Shown: in pieces, positions 31,157 through 43,215 of the stretch
Position numbering within the stretch: the stretch's first letter is position 1
Layout of the letters: the number at the start of each line of letters is the position of its first letter
NCBI GenBank assembly: GCA_025449115.1
Contig: JAHLKC010000096.1
Span: 62,001-126,000 of the forward strand
Direction: 5' to 3'
Length of the DNA: 64,000 nt
From: Chytridium lagenaria
Lineage: Eukaryota; Chytridiomycota; Chytridiomycetes; Chytridiales; Chytridiaceae
Translations under genes and position numbers: made by a program
The notes under the pieces: model-generated
Told to the model about the DNA's origin: nothing
The model's input: only the letters and a program-made list of their open reading frames with translations
Databases searched by the model: none

Positions 31157-34131
31157 TCATCCATCCTCACCAAACATCTCGACAACCTTTTCAACGCGAT
31201 TCGTCACGTCAACGCTCTTCAAAATCTCATACTTGCGATAATCCCCAACCGGCGCAATGTTGGCGATCCAAAAAGATAACATCGCGGCGTCAGTTGGGGC
31301 TGGACCGTTCAAAAGTTTGAGATGAAGGCGCGCTTGAGGAGGGAGAGAGGAGAGTATACCAAGAAGACGACAGCGGAGGGTAGAGAGACGGGAATAAGGG
31401 TCTCCGCGGTGAATGCGACGATGCGGGTGTGGTGACGTTTCAGAGGGTAGAGGTGATGAAATTAACTGATTAACGGAAGTCGGTACAGCAGGTAAAGACG
31501 TCGACGAAGATGACCCACAAGTAGGTAGCAAAGACGCAAACGAAAAGTTCGCACCCCGGTCTTTCGCTGAACAAAACGACCGTGCCACATTCTTTGAGCA
31601 CAAAAATGATGATGAGAAGAGCGATGGGGATGTAGGCTGTGACGAGGGTGACGATTGGCCTGACTTCAACACCCCAGCCGCAGTTGTGGGTGACGAGCCA
31701 TCCCCCGACCCTGAAGCGCAGCTTCGAATAGACGGTCGAAGAGGACACCGGAAATTGGTATTGAAGAAATTCGTGACAGGGCAGTCGAAATCAAACCAGG
31801 AACCTTGAGAATCATTCACGATAACACCTTCCTGCGGCGACTTGACCTCCACCGCCGATGCCGATTCGACTACCGTAACAATCTTATCCTCAACCTTGCT
31901 CCCTCGTAACGAAGGCGACATGGCCGATGTCCCGGGATGCGATGCTGACCTCTTCTCCATATCGGCTGTCGCCAGGTTCATGGAAGAAAAAGAATCCAAG
32001 TCGGGTGAAGTTGGCAACCCCTCCTCATCTCTCTCCTTCCCATCAGTCTCCTCATCATCTAACTCCACATCCTCCAACCTCTCCACTAATGCCACATTAT
32101 ACCCTCCATCCGATATCCCCCGCTCAAGCACCCTAAACCTTGACACCCCAATCGCATCAATCATAAACCTCGGCAACTCTTCTCCTCCTGCTGCCTCATC
32201 ATAAACAGGCTCACAACTCCGAATCTGCAATAAAGTCCCCACAGGCATATACCTTTGACAAGACCCTCCAGTACACACCCCAACCGTTGCCGACGACGGA
32301 AACGTCGGAAAGCCGCCATCCCTACACCCTCCCTCATCCACCTCCATTGCGTCATCTCTTTCCGCAGCATCCATGGTATACGACATAAAAGCCCTCGACG
32401 ACGACGCTGACGAGGCTCCACCCCCTCTATTCACTCCAAGTGCTGACTTCCCCTCCTCGGTTTCAGGCTCCGGTAAACACAAACCAAACGTCCTCTGTCC
32501 CTCCGCGATAAGTCGATGCACCATCCCCCTATATCGTGGCTCAAAAATGTGCATGAAACAAGGTACACCCGGTAATACGAGCGGACCAACAAAGATAGGG
32601 ACGATGAGGGTTTTCGTGGCTGCCAGCGCGGCATTTGTGGACGCCGAAGTGACGGTTGGCATCATCATGTCGATGCAACCAAGTGATTCTGAGGAGGATA
32701 TGGATGGGGCCATAGTCATAGGAGGAGCTGTGCCCAGGGATTTGATGCATTGTTGAACGTAATCAATGAGGCGGGATAGAATGAGATTCCTTGGGCGACG
32801 CTCAAAATAGATGTAGTTGGGGAGAGTTCGGCGGCAGAGAGGGCAGGCGTTAGCGTGGGAAAGAGACGTGAGGAGGCAGCAGCGGCACCAAGAGTGTCCG
32901 CAGGGTGCGGTGACGGGGTCCCCGAGCATGGAGAAGCATAAAGTGCATTCCAGGCTTTGAGCGCAGGCAGAGATGACAGTGGATTGTTGAATTTGGCGAG
33001 GTTCAGGAACGGCAGCATGAGGTACATCTACGGCAAAGGTTTTAGCTGTGACCAACTCTATAACAATAGTAAAAGCCTAGGCAACCCACCTGTAGAACAA
33101 TCCATTCCAGTACATCTCTCCATATCATCCACCCTCTTCATCAACTCTTTCACCACCGAGCTCTCCGGCCTCAAAGACGCCGCCACATGCGCATCATTTC
33201 TCGCAGACCTCACATAGCCTAAAGTCAAATACGCCTGCGCCCTAGCAACATACGATTTCGAGATACAAGGCGCTAATTCCACCGCTTTCGTGAAACAATC
33301 CTGGATGATGAGCGGAATAGAATCAGGGGTATGTTGCGGTGGAGCAGAGAAATGATCTTGATCATCGATGCGGAAGGATAGGATCGGTGGGGAGACGAGG
33401 ATAGATGGGCACGGGACAGCGTCAACCTGCATATCACCGCCTAGGTTGACTGATGAATAGGAATCATGTTGTTTCCGTAAATGTTCTCTGCGTATGGCTT
33501 CCATGCGTTTAAGACCGGATGATACTAGCGCAAGAGCTTCCATTTCCGCCGGGAAGCACAACTCCATTATTCTTTTCAGCGTCACATCCACCATATCCTC
33601 TCTATCCTTATGACGCTTATTGACCATTCTGCAAGACGGTACGGGACAAGCGTAAGAAGGTGGTGGACGACATGCGGCATCCGAGTCATCTGATAGAGCG
33701 CCACATGAGATCGATGTTGAGGTGGTGGAAGTGGCGGAGAGGGGTGGGGTAGGCGGGTGGCTTGATAGAGAATGGTCGGAGCTGGGATGGCCACGACCAG
33801 TGGCATGACGGGAGGAGGATGGAGAGAGTGGAGTTGATGGTGTTGAGGAAGGTTGGATAGCGTGGGAGGAGGGCAGACATGAGGAGCAGACGGCGTTTCC
33901 GCAGGGAAGGGTTATTGGGAGGAAGAGGAGGTTCTGGCAGCATGGACAGAAAAAAACATCCCGATAAGCCAGAAATAAGGCGGGATATAACGAAGGTAGA
34001 GGTGAAGGGGCACGCGGTTGCTGTTGTGACTGATGTTGTTGCTTTGATAAGTTGTTTAGTTGTTGCTGTTGGTGTTGAAGGTAGCAGCAAGACGATTGAT
34101 CGGCGGCAGTGGCAGCAGAGACCATGGTCAT
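31157..34131 (-). CDS. LONRF-type protein: two RING fingers, TPR-like repeat, LON substrate-binding domain
   Basis: Probable E3 ubiquitin ligase. Two large exons of 357 and 632 codons are joined by one short intron (about 33063-33092), where STG|...|ELVTAKTFAVD keeps frame. The N-terminus is Gln-rich. RING 1: CPCCQNLLFLPITLPCGNAV-CSSCL, with its distal pair after a Ser/Pro-rich insert (CPVPSC). TPR-like: KSYVARAQAYLTLGYVRSAR. RING 2: CTLCFSMLGDPVTAPCGHSW, CRCCLL, CPLCRR. LON domain starts LIVPIFVGPLVLPGVPCFMH, IFEPRYRGMVHRLIAEGQRT, and is split by long Ser-rich inserts. The C-terminus (LGILSSLPPQARLHLKLLNG, MLSFWIANIAP) closes the LON fold. RING-TPR-RING-LON order is the LONRF1-3 plan. The Ser/Gly inserts inside LON (about 31750-32130) are unusual. 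Confidence 0.85.
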
Positions 34132-35072
34132 TGCTCTTTGCTCCTCTCCTCCTCGTTCCTATCTTGTTACTGTAAACCCTCGAAAACGATTGTACTTGAT
34201 GAGAGTTTGTAGTGGTATGTTTTAATGTACGAATAAATAGTGAAGGAACTGGCTAGCACGATGAGTCTTGTCGGCGATAGTGCACGTATAAGCTAATGTG
34301 GCGATTCAAAGACACACACACACCCACACACAGCCACAGTTCAGACAGACAGTATAGAGAATGTTGTTCGTCCGTAATCCCTAACCCCTTCTTGTATGAA
34401 TGAAATCGCTTACAAAAGCACCATCAGCTTTCACGTAGGGTAGATGTCGTCAGAATTTGACTTTAAGAAAAAAGCCTCGTCTTCTGCGGCAGAAATCCTG
34501 TGATTTGAAATATTCAATTGGACAATCAATTTCAAAGCAATCTTTTTGGATATCCGGTCCGTGCTGCTTATGTAAAGGGTGAGTGAGTTATTACAAAATC
34601 CACCCATCCCATACATCCATTCATCCAACGGTCGGCCTATCTGTCTGTCTGGCTGCGCATGGGTATGCGTACGCGTGTACATAGTGACCGTGTATCGGCT
34701 CGTGTAAGTTAAAAGTCTTTATGTCATCATTACGGTTATATATTTTGCTACTCTCTACATCGAGAACATCAAACATCTCTTGCCATTCAAATCCCAATCC
34801 CAACTCTTATTTTCAAGCAAACAAAAGAACACGTCCCTTCAGATACAAAGAGCAAGACAACATCAAGGAAAATACAAAGAGGTTATTTAATAGAAGCAAA
34901 GAGGGAGAAGGAAGAAACACTTCGCAACCTCAAGAAACATGCACGACAAAAAGAAAAAGAAGAAAGAAAAAGAGTTGAAGTTAAGTAAGAGAGGAGAGAA
35001 GAAGTAAAACACGCCATTTGGGCAACGTCCGGTGCGCCACCTCAAATTCCCGAAAGCTTTTAAATAATTCAA
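34132..35072. other. Intergenic region upstream of LONRF, no gene seen
   Basis: 940 bp between the LONRF start and the NSP1 3' end, same strand. Contains a CA repeat and A-rich tracts; no coding support. Confidence 0.45.
34311..34335. repeat. CA dinucleotide microsatellite
   Basis: Short interrupted (CA)n tract in the LONRF upstream region. Confidence 0.8.
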
Positions 35073-38000
35073 TCACTTGGCCCCGAAACCAACTGCATAA
35101 AAGATTATGTCAGAATAAAAGCACTAGCGAACAGACACGCAGCGTCCGCATCCTCAAACAAAACAAAGAAAAGGAAAAAAAAAAAAGAAAGCAACTCAAA
35201 GAAACCCCCAATACACGCAGCAATAAAGCAACTTCAAAAAGATTTTTTAATACTCACATTTTCCAGTCCCTCCGGGAGCAGGAGTCACAGCGTTCCCCCC
35301 GAACCCTCCTGTCGTAGGAGTACCAGCTGTACTTCCAAACCCTCCAAACCCTCAGGCGTCGCGGCACTAGCACCAGGTGTTGTCCCAAACGGTGTAGCAC
35401 TTCCGAACCCAAAAGTACTTCCTCCAGCAGGAGTTCCAGCAGCAGGAGTCGCACTAAGCCACCAAACCCAGCCCCAAGCTTACTCCCACCAGCCGCAGGC
35501 GTCGCGGTAGACGCTCCAAACGCCCCAAACCCTCCAGGCGTCGCAGAACCACCCCTGGTGTTGTCCCAAAAGGTGTAGCACTTCCAAAACCAGTAGTAGC
35601 TCCCCCAGCAGGAGTCGCACCAAACGCACCAAATCCAGTCCCAAGTTTACTCCCACTAGCTGCTGGAGGCGTCGCAGTAGACGCACCAAACCCTCCCCCT
35701 CCAAACGGAGTCGAAGGAGCGGTAAGGGTGCCACCTCCCGCATTCCCATTACCAAACCCAGAGGCACTTGTCGACGGCCCACCGAATGTCCTATTCCCAA
35801 CAGGTGTACCCCCACCCCCTAAAAATCCAGAAGAAGAACTATCCACCATCGTACTTCTCCTAAACAACGAACCCCCTCCCCCTCCCCCGCCCATGACCCC
35901 ACCGGACCGATGTACCCTCTCAGCCTCCTCATGCGCAGTCTCAGCCCGTTTTTTCACAATCGCAATCTTCCCCCCCATCTCCTCAGTGCTCTCATCCAAC
36001 CATTGCAAAGAAGTCAAATGCGTATCCAAAATCCTAATAATTTTGTTCACCGGATTCTCCTCGACTGCCGCAAGCACAGATGAGAAACCACTGTCACCAG
36101 CCATCCCACCTCTAGCCCCACCAACCTCAACACCATGAGCTCCCTTGGCGCTGTTGATTTCGTCAATGATACCAGACAACTGTCTGCCCATGTCATCAAC
36201 CTGCCGGCTAAGCGTCTCGGCCAAAGAGTAAGCCTTTTCCCTCTCCTCATCCGCCGGCGTTATTCTGATCGGTTCGCGAACAACGTCGGGAGCTTTCTGG
36301 CCTTGAGCTCCGCCAGTACCCGCTGTGGCAGCCCCGCCAATAACACCTCCCTCATAAAGAGCGCGTACTTGTTGTTCGTATTGATCCAAAAGGGTTCCGA
36401 GCTCAAGCTGCTGAGACTCAATGTAATCAAGGGTCTGGTCAACCTGATCTTGAGTCTCTGTGAGACCCCTGACAGACTGGTTTAAGCGGGTAATCTACAA
36501 ACACCCACGCGAAATTAAACCTCACCAACAACCCAAACACAAAAAAGGCCTTTTGATACACATACCTGATGTCCATTCTCGATCACCATCCTATCCCACG
36601 TCATAACCTCAACAGCAAGTCTATGGAAATCCTTTGTGCTCTGATCAAGATCCATATGCCATTTATTCATAATCTCCTCCATAGTCTTACCCTTCAGTGA
36701 CTTCAATCCTCCAGGGGTCGCTGAGGGCTTCAAAATGCTCTTTGCAGGGCCGCCTGCAGCGCCGGTAGCGGCTGCACCGAGAGTCGTAGGGGTGGCGGTA
36801 CTGGTGCTGCCAACAGCGGTGACAGGTGCCGTTGACGTTGATCCGATGGCAGCGCCAAAAAGAGGTTTGGCAGCTGGCGCGGCCGCGGCTGCAGGAGCTA
36901 CATATTATAATGATAAACTGTTAAATTTGTAACCTGAAGAGATAAAATGCCAGATATAAAAACTAACTTTTCGTCAATTCATTAACGCTCAACGGGCCGG
37001 GAGATCTAGATAACGTTAGCAATACCAATCAGAAATAAAATGGATCATATACTCACGCTATCATAATAAACGTTGTGAGAGAAATGAGGTAATAGCAAAA
37101 GTAGCATTAGAGACTTGCTTACGTGGTGAACAGAAGAGAGGGTGAAAGCCTTAAAAAAACTAACCTTTACCGAACGACAAACCAGCAGCTGGCGCTGGCG
37201 CCGCCGGCTTTGACGACGCCGCAGCCGGAGCTCCCAATTTCCCGGCCCCTCCCAACGAAAACCCACCAGGGGCAGGAGCCGTCGAGCTACTAGCTGCTGG
37301 CGCAGCCGTCGTCTTTCCAAACAACGCTGCGCCTGTCGCCCGGCGCCGGCAGACGACGCAGCCGGCTTTGCAGCAGTTCCCGAACCCAAGCCCAGTACCA
37401 GTAGATGTTCCACCCAACGACCCCATCGAGAAGCCTCCAGTAGCAGGTGCAGGCGTCGCAGTGGTCGTAACGGGGCAGCGGTGGCGGCGGGTGCAGTCGT
37501 AGCCGCAGCAGGTGCGGCACTGGCGCCTCCAAATCCAAACGAAAATCCTCCGGGAGCTGCTGGAGTGGTCGTGGCAGGCGCGGCGGGGGCGGCAGCAGTG
37601 ACGCCAGCTGGCGCGGGTGCTCCAAATGATGGGGTGGTAGACGCAGTGGTGGTCGTGGCGCTACCAAAACCGCCAAAGGATGGAGCTGCAGCGGGTTGAG
37701 TAGATGGTTGCGACGTTGCTGGTGCACCAAACGAAATACCACCAGACGGTGCAGCAGAAGGAGCTGCGCCAAAAGAAGGAGCGGCACTCGCGGCAGGGGC
37801 AGCAGCACCGAAGAGACCACCAGCTTGTTGCTGAGGCTGCTGCTGTTGTTGTGATTGGCCTCCGAAAGAGACTGATGGGGCTGCTGAACCAAAGCCTCCC
37901 AAACCAGTAGACGGTTGCGCGCTGCAGCTGACGTGCCAAACATGTTTCGAGCTACCTTGCGCTCCTCCAGCACCTCCGAAAGGTGTCTGGCTTGCGCCGA

Positions 38001-39125
38001 CTCCAAAAGCAGGTGCGGCAGTTGCTGCGCCAAAGCTAGGTGCAGCAGCACCAGTGGTAGCCGAGCTTCCAAAAAAGCTAGGAGCAGCACCCGGCTTTCC
38101 TGTGGTAGCGGCAGCTTGGGCCCCGCCGAATCCGCCGAAGCCACCCTGCTGCTGTTGTTGTCCTGGTTGAGCCGCTGCCGACTGCCCAAATCCTCCAAAC
38201 CCTGTACTCGGTTGCTGCTGTTGAGGCTGCTGAGGCTGCTGCTGGGCTCCTCCGAAACCACCAAACCCACCAAACCCACCAGATGCTCCACCGGCCCCGG
38301 CTGTTGACGCTCCGAAGCCTCCAGCAGCAGGTTGCTGTTGCATGCCTCCACCTGCTCCAAAAGCAGGAGTCTGCGTGGTATTACCACCCAACTTAAAACC
38401 TCCAGTAGATGCACCTGCTGTAGATCCAAAACCCTCCAGCTGCACTTCCGAAACTGGCAGGTGCAGGTTGCTGCTGCTGCTGCTGCTGCTGTGGTTGTCC
38501 GAATCCTCCGAATCCACCCGCAGGTTGAGCTGCACCAAATGCTGGAGCGGCCTGCTGTTGTTGTCCACCAGCTGCCCCACCAAAAGCCCCGAATCCTCCC
38601 GCAGCAGGGGTTCCCCCCGCGGCTCCTCCGAAACCAAATCCGGTCGCGGGCTTTGGCTGTTGCTGCTGCTGTCCCCCAAAGCCAAAGCCTGATGCGGATT
38701 GACCGCCTTGCTGAGCACCTCCGAAGGGCAAATCCCGTCCCAGCTTGCCCCGCTTGCTGCTGCTGCTGACCACCTTTTTGGTTTTCTCGTGAGAAGGGAA
38801 TAACGTTTGGTGACGATGCTTACCTGCTGCACCCCCAAATGAGAATCCTGACTGCTGGCCTCCAGCCGGAGCTCCAAAGGGAGTGCTGTTTTGTTGTTGG
38901 CCCACCAAAATTAAAGCCTAGATGGGAGATAATGAGAAGGTAGTCAATTCATCATGCCTTGATGTCGTTACCCTTCCCAGTACGTCAAAATAGCTTTAAT
39001 CCCATATCAAAAAGAATGATGGAATGAATACAGGTACAAGGAGGCACCGGCATCCAAGTGCTCATATCAACTCTCTTCCCTTGAAGGAATGGTATTGAAT
39101 GGGAATGATGTAGCTCACCGCTCAT
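35073..39125 (-). CDS. NSP1: FG-nucleoporin NSP1/Nup62
   Basis: Central-channel nucleoporin of the nuclear pore. Exon 1 is ATG AGC G (39125), then intron GTGAGC..ATCTAG gives MSGFNFGG. A long FG region follows (about 38930-37160; motifs FGAFGG, GFGGFGQ, SFGAAP, GFSFG, with Gln runs), then a Pro/Ala/Thr linker and the Nsp1_C coiled coil: TMEEIMNKWHMDLDQSTKDF, HRLAVEVMTWDRMVIENGHQ, ITRLNQSVRGLTETQDQVDQ, TLDYIESQQLELGTLLDQYE, IIRILDTHLTSLQWLDESTE. A second Gly/FG-rich block follows the coiled coil (FLGGGGTPVGNRTFGG, GTGFGAFGATPAGGATTGFG) and, after an intron at about 35094-35257, the gene ends GFGAK. Frames slip at several Gly/Ala runs, so exact joins in the FG part are approximate. Human and yeast orthologues end soon after the coiled coil. 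Confidence 0.88.
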
Positions 39126-39804
39126 GATTACTTAAATCGCCCTTAACCTTGTTAAACGGCTATTGCAATCCCGGACCAATGAAACTCTTCGTCTGTGGAT
39201 ACAGCCCACAAATGCCCACAAGCGGTGATTGACGACAGGACGCGCAGTTCCGTTGAAAAAAGAGTTTGGAGAGGACTGGAGAACTGCAATGTTGAAGTTG
39301 AAAGAATGTCCAGACTTCCCTTTTTCTTTCAACACGATTTTTTTGCAAAATCGACACCAACAAACCGTTTGGATTTAATTCGGGCATACCCAACAATGAA
39401 AGATGCCATTCTGAGGAAGGCATGCGGATTAACTTTTATCTGCTATTTGGTTTAACTACTGTAATTCTTTCAGGAAGGGATCTGGAAACTGGTGTATTCG
39501 AAGGGGGATCTTTGTGAATATGGTGAACGTACGATTACGTATGATGCGGTCATTAAAGCTGCGTTTCTTTGATGGACACGCACGATCTTGGTTTCCAAGT
39601 TTGAATCTCTTGCTTCCCTCATGATATTTCCGTTCTTTTAAACACACCAAAGATCAAGTACAATTGATGGTCACTCATTAAAGATCATGTACCATTGATG
39701 GTCAATCATTATTCTCCATAGGGTCATCCATCTTGCTTTTTAACCAGAAAAGGACCGACAGGAAAAAGAAATGGGAAGAGGACGTCTTCCTGATACTTTT
39801 AACG
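39126..39804. other. Divergent intergenic region, NSP1 / MAF1
   Basis: No gene recognised. It holds the two-copy 31-bp repeat and presumably both promoters. Confidence 0.45.
39650..39711. repeat. Two-copy 31-bp tandem repeat
   Basis: Copies 39650-39680 and 39681-39711 share AAGATCA(A/T)GTAC, ATTGATGGTCA and TCATTA, with only three differences. Each contains an ATTGATGG core, so it may be a duplicated regulatory element upstream of MAF1. Confidence 0.8.
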
Positions 39805-39811
39805 TATAAAT
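39805..39811 (+). promoter_or_regulatory. Candidate TATA box of MAF1
   Basis: TATAAAT at 39805, about 55 bp before the first upstream ATG of the MAF1 leader. Position is suitable for a leader that includes the uORF and the 5' UTR intron. Confidence 0.4.
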
Positions 39812-39861
39812 ATCGCCAGGTGCACCCGAGTTGACTTTAACCTTCCCTTTCTCTTCCTTGA

Positions 39862-39942
39862 ATGACGATGATGAAGTTCTCGAAGGGAAAATGGTGTGTC
39901 ACAAAAATTTTATTCTTATCTGCGGCGAGTAGCCTTACCTAG
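39862..39942 (+). other. Candidate 26-codon upstream ORF in the MAF1 leader
   Basis: ATG at 39862 opens MTMMKFSKGKWCVTKILFLS and stops at TAG 39940-39942, before the putative leader intron 39993-40322 (GTGAGT..TTTACAG). It is out of the main ORF and could limit MAF1 translation. It depends on transcription starting near 39835. Confidence 0.35.
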
Positions 39943-40387
39943 TTCCTTGAGAGCTCAGTCCATCAGCAAGCACCACACAACACACAGCACAAGTGAGTAG
40001 TTATCTCCCTCAGTATCTCTTCAGGGTGCAACGAGTTGCTTCTTTGCTCTACGGGTGGTTGATAGGTTGTCGGAAAGAGCTGTTACAGTGATTGTCTTTC
40101 AAGAACTCTGACATTGTCTTGGTGGCATGGGTGGCGAAGGAGCCAGAAGGACTTCACCTCATGTTGTAATAGAGCATTTTAAAGGAAACTCCTTTCATAT
40201 CTCTGGCTCATGATTGGAGCAGAATCGCTCTCAGTCTTGCGTGATGGACACTGCAGCATTTTGTTGATCATGACACATTCTGCATACTGACCACAATTTT
40301 CCTTTTCCACACCTGTTTACAGATAATTACCTTCAATACCAAGAAGAATCTCCCATCCTTTCCACACCTCCTCCGCATTCTAGTACA

Positions 40388-41949
40388 ATGAAATATCTTG
40401 AATACGAATCATTGGAAGAAATTAACACGGCCCTGTCATGCGTTGACACTGGTGACATGAGAGTCTTTGGAAGACTCGAGGCCTACTCTTGTAAGCATCG
40501 TCGAATGCTTTTGGACATAATTTCTGGAGCTTTTGGTTGCTTTTATTTGAGGCATCCTTCGTTCTATCAGTCTGGTGTTTTACGTGACTCTTTGTTGACG
40601 AAGCCAGTCGTTTTGTTCTTTTGTTAATGCGCTTTGGATGGATTGAAACGTTTTGCCATTGGCTATCGCCAATGGGTGCACCGTCCATCCCAACATTTTG
40701 CAAGGACGAGGAAATAGTTACTTGGAGAGGAGTGTAGTTAGGAAAGTTGATCGTGATATATGTTCTAAAAGCAGTTTATGTTGGAGGATATGGAAAGCTG
40801 AGGGCGCAGAGATGGCTGAAAGGACTGAATTCGGAATTATCTTAGAGGGCGGGTTGGCTTATTGGATGCCTACAGACCCCCTTTATCGAAACTCCTTTTC
40901 ATATTTTCCTCTGTTTGGAACGTTTTTCCATATCCTCCCGTATATTTGACTAGCTTTGATTATATGTTATGAGCAATTTACTGATATCTCTCTTTTACAC
41001 TCCTCCCGGTACATTAATGGAAATACCCTCATTATGCCATATTTTTGGGACCCGCTTTTTTTTTATTTTTTACAGGTAAAAATACGGAGTGACGAAAAGA
41101 AATTGAAGGCAGCACATTGACAACAAGAAGTACGACGAACTTGAAGTTGGATCGCCCGACCAGGCTTTCTCTTTTAGATCACCTGTTTCCCCCTTTGGTC
41201 CTTTAGCTCAACCCACTTCTCGTAAAACAATGTTCTACCTTGTTGCAACGCTTAATGCAGCATTCCCCGACTACGATTTTAGGTTTGTAGCGATCTTGAT
41301 GATTAGGCATTGTGCTTTACATGTTTTATGTGATTAGCGATATTAAGCCCGAGGCATTTGTCAAGGTTCCTTCCATTGGTATGGTGGCAAATCACATCAA
41401 CTCTACCCTTTTTGCGATGGGAAACGAGGACTTTGCGAGTACCGTTAACAGTAGAGTTTGGCTTGCTATCGACCATATTGTACAGGTGAAGGAATGCGAT
41501 ATTTACAGTTTCATTCCTGACCCTGAGGTTGAGCCCGATGCTGAGGATGGAAACCTGTAAGTTTTTATTCGTTTCTATAATTATGTCTGACTCGTGGACA
41601 AGATGGAGCTTTTACTACTTTTTCTTTAATCGTAAGCTTAAGAGAGTTATTTTCTTCACCGCTAGAGCTGTGAGGTGTGTATTCGGATACCGGCTTTGCA
41701 TATTGATAGATTTGTTAATCATCTCCTTCTCTAGTTTCTTGGCACCTGGACGCTCTACCGACCTTCTTGAGCCGTCTGCCAGTTTTGTTATGGATGAGGA
41801 CATGGGTTCGGATTTCGGATTCGAGGACAGGTATGAGCTTATATCCAATTTGCTTGTTTGGTTCTACGCTAACTAATACTTCATCCATTTTTCATAGCAA
41901 TCGTGGATTGTCCTTTGAGCAACACACAATGCAGTCGATGGAAGTTTGA
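40388..41949 (+). CDS. MAF1: MAF1, repressor of RNA polymerase III
   Basis: Nutrient and stress repressor that binds Pol III and blocks tRNA/5S transcription, downstream of TOR. Box A: MKYLEYESLEEINTALSCV, DTGDMRVFGRLEAYSC. After intron 40491-41075 the linker carries SPDQAFSFRSPVSPFGP, then KTMFYLVATLNAAFPDYDF (box B), VANHINSTLFAMGNEDFAST, IVQVKECDIYSFIPDPEVEP (box C, ECDIYS), and WSFYYFFFNRKLKRVIFF. The acidic C-terminus DEDMGSDFGFED ends SMEV. The exon joins at about 41282/41339, 41556/41607, 41675/41735 and 41829/41899 are in frame. The linker just after the first intron needs one or two inserted bases (41089, 41120). The 585-nt first intron is far longer than the typical 30-70 nt. Confidence 0.92.
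40656..40675 (+). other. Perfect 8-bp inverted repeat inside MAF1 intron 1
   Basis: CCATTGGC TATC GCCAATGG forms a hairpin with a 4-nt loop, or two opposed CCAAT-like motifs (CCAAT reads on both strands). It may be an intronic regulatory site. Confidence 0.5.
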
Positions 41950-43215
41950 ATGACCTCGCACCTGTCATTCTGCCCTCACAACAAAATTTAATGCATATGT
42001 CCTCCGTCGTCTCCAATTCCGCTCGAAACTTGGCATCAACTTCCGCTATCTTTTATATGTTTTACCTCTTTTAAGTTGCATCACCTAGGCAGCCGTATGT
42101 TACTCGCAAGCGGAGGTTTTTATCCTCCTCTCTTGCCCTTTTCCAGGGTATGGATCCGTTCAGGGATAGTTTTGGGACCTCAGACGAGATAATCAATGGT
42201 TTCATCTCTGATGAATCGTTTTTTTTCTTACGTTCCCTATCTCCTTCATCATTTCGTCCTTTTGTTGTTCTCATTGCTTATTTATTCCATTTGTTAGTAC
42301 TCGTCGCCTTTTATTGAGAAATGTGTATTTTTTAGTGCTTGTTCCGAATATTTGTTTTTCGAAATTGTTTTCAATCCCTCCCCTGCTCTTTGTTTATATC
42401 CTTGTGTGTTGTCAGTATCAATGGCTTTCCCTGTTTGTTGTGGAGGGCTGCTCGCATATTCGCTCTTGAAAAAGTAAAATCCAAAGAGAGAATTGAAGTT
42501 CCATAGATCTAGTCTTTTTCATAAAAGGTTGTGTGCTGTTATGTAATGAGGATGCTCTGTTCCAATGACCCTTAAATCAGAAGTTTTGCTATCATAATGG
42601 AGCCAATAAAAGTATTTTGACATTTTACTCAAATGCTTCACTCTCGCCACGTCCAAGGTTCTTCGTTTGCGTGTCAACGGCAATCATCCAAATTACGGTC
42701 TGAAATCAACGCGAAATGAGGTCATCTAACTCCTTCACAGAAGGCTTGAGGCGTAGTGATTGGTTGCAAGTACATAGCCTGTATGTTATTCATCTAATGT
42801 AAATTTTCGCGCGTAAAGTAAACTCTACCTATTTGTCCTATTAAGCTTGAACGTCAACAGTTTCGGGCATGAAGACTTAATATGTTTTATTGTTATGAAC
42901 AAAAGGACAAAATATGCAAAGGTGTCAGAAAATACGTTTTTGAGCGAATAGGAATTAATGAGCTAAACCAAAAAAATGTCCAAGAAAATGTTTGAAACTG
43001 AGAAAAGAAGACCAGCAGAAATCAGTACAAATCCATAGAATCCCCACCTCCTAGGAGATAAAAAAAGGAAGCACCCTCCGAGATAAACATAAAACCGGGA
43101 AAGGATGAATATATGTGGCCGAAAAACAACGCAAGCTAAAACCAAAAATAAAAAATGAAGCTCTATTTAAGTGTCTGGAATCAAGAGATTTGACGGTCGA
43201 AAAATGCCGATAATT
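41950..43215. other. Intergenic region, no gene seen
   Basis: 1.27 kb between the convergent MAF1 and GPCR-A 3' ends. T-rich on one side and A-rich on the other; no ORF with domain support. Confidence 0.45.

Noticed and set aside
31842..32204. 120-codon plus-strand ORF inside LONRF
   Set aside because: Antisense shadow of Ser-rich LONRF coding sequence; no start context or domain.
37290..38770. Long overlapping ORFs on both strands over the NSP1 FG region
   Set aside because: Shadows of GC-rich Gly/Ala/Gln repeats; only the frame with FG motifs and the coiled coil matches a family.
42071..42274. 67-codon minus-strand ORF downstream of MAF1
   Set aside because: Low-complexity charged sequence with no family match in a convergent intergenic region.
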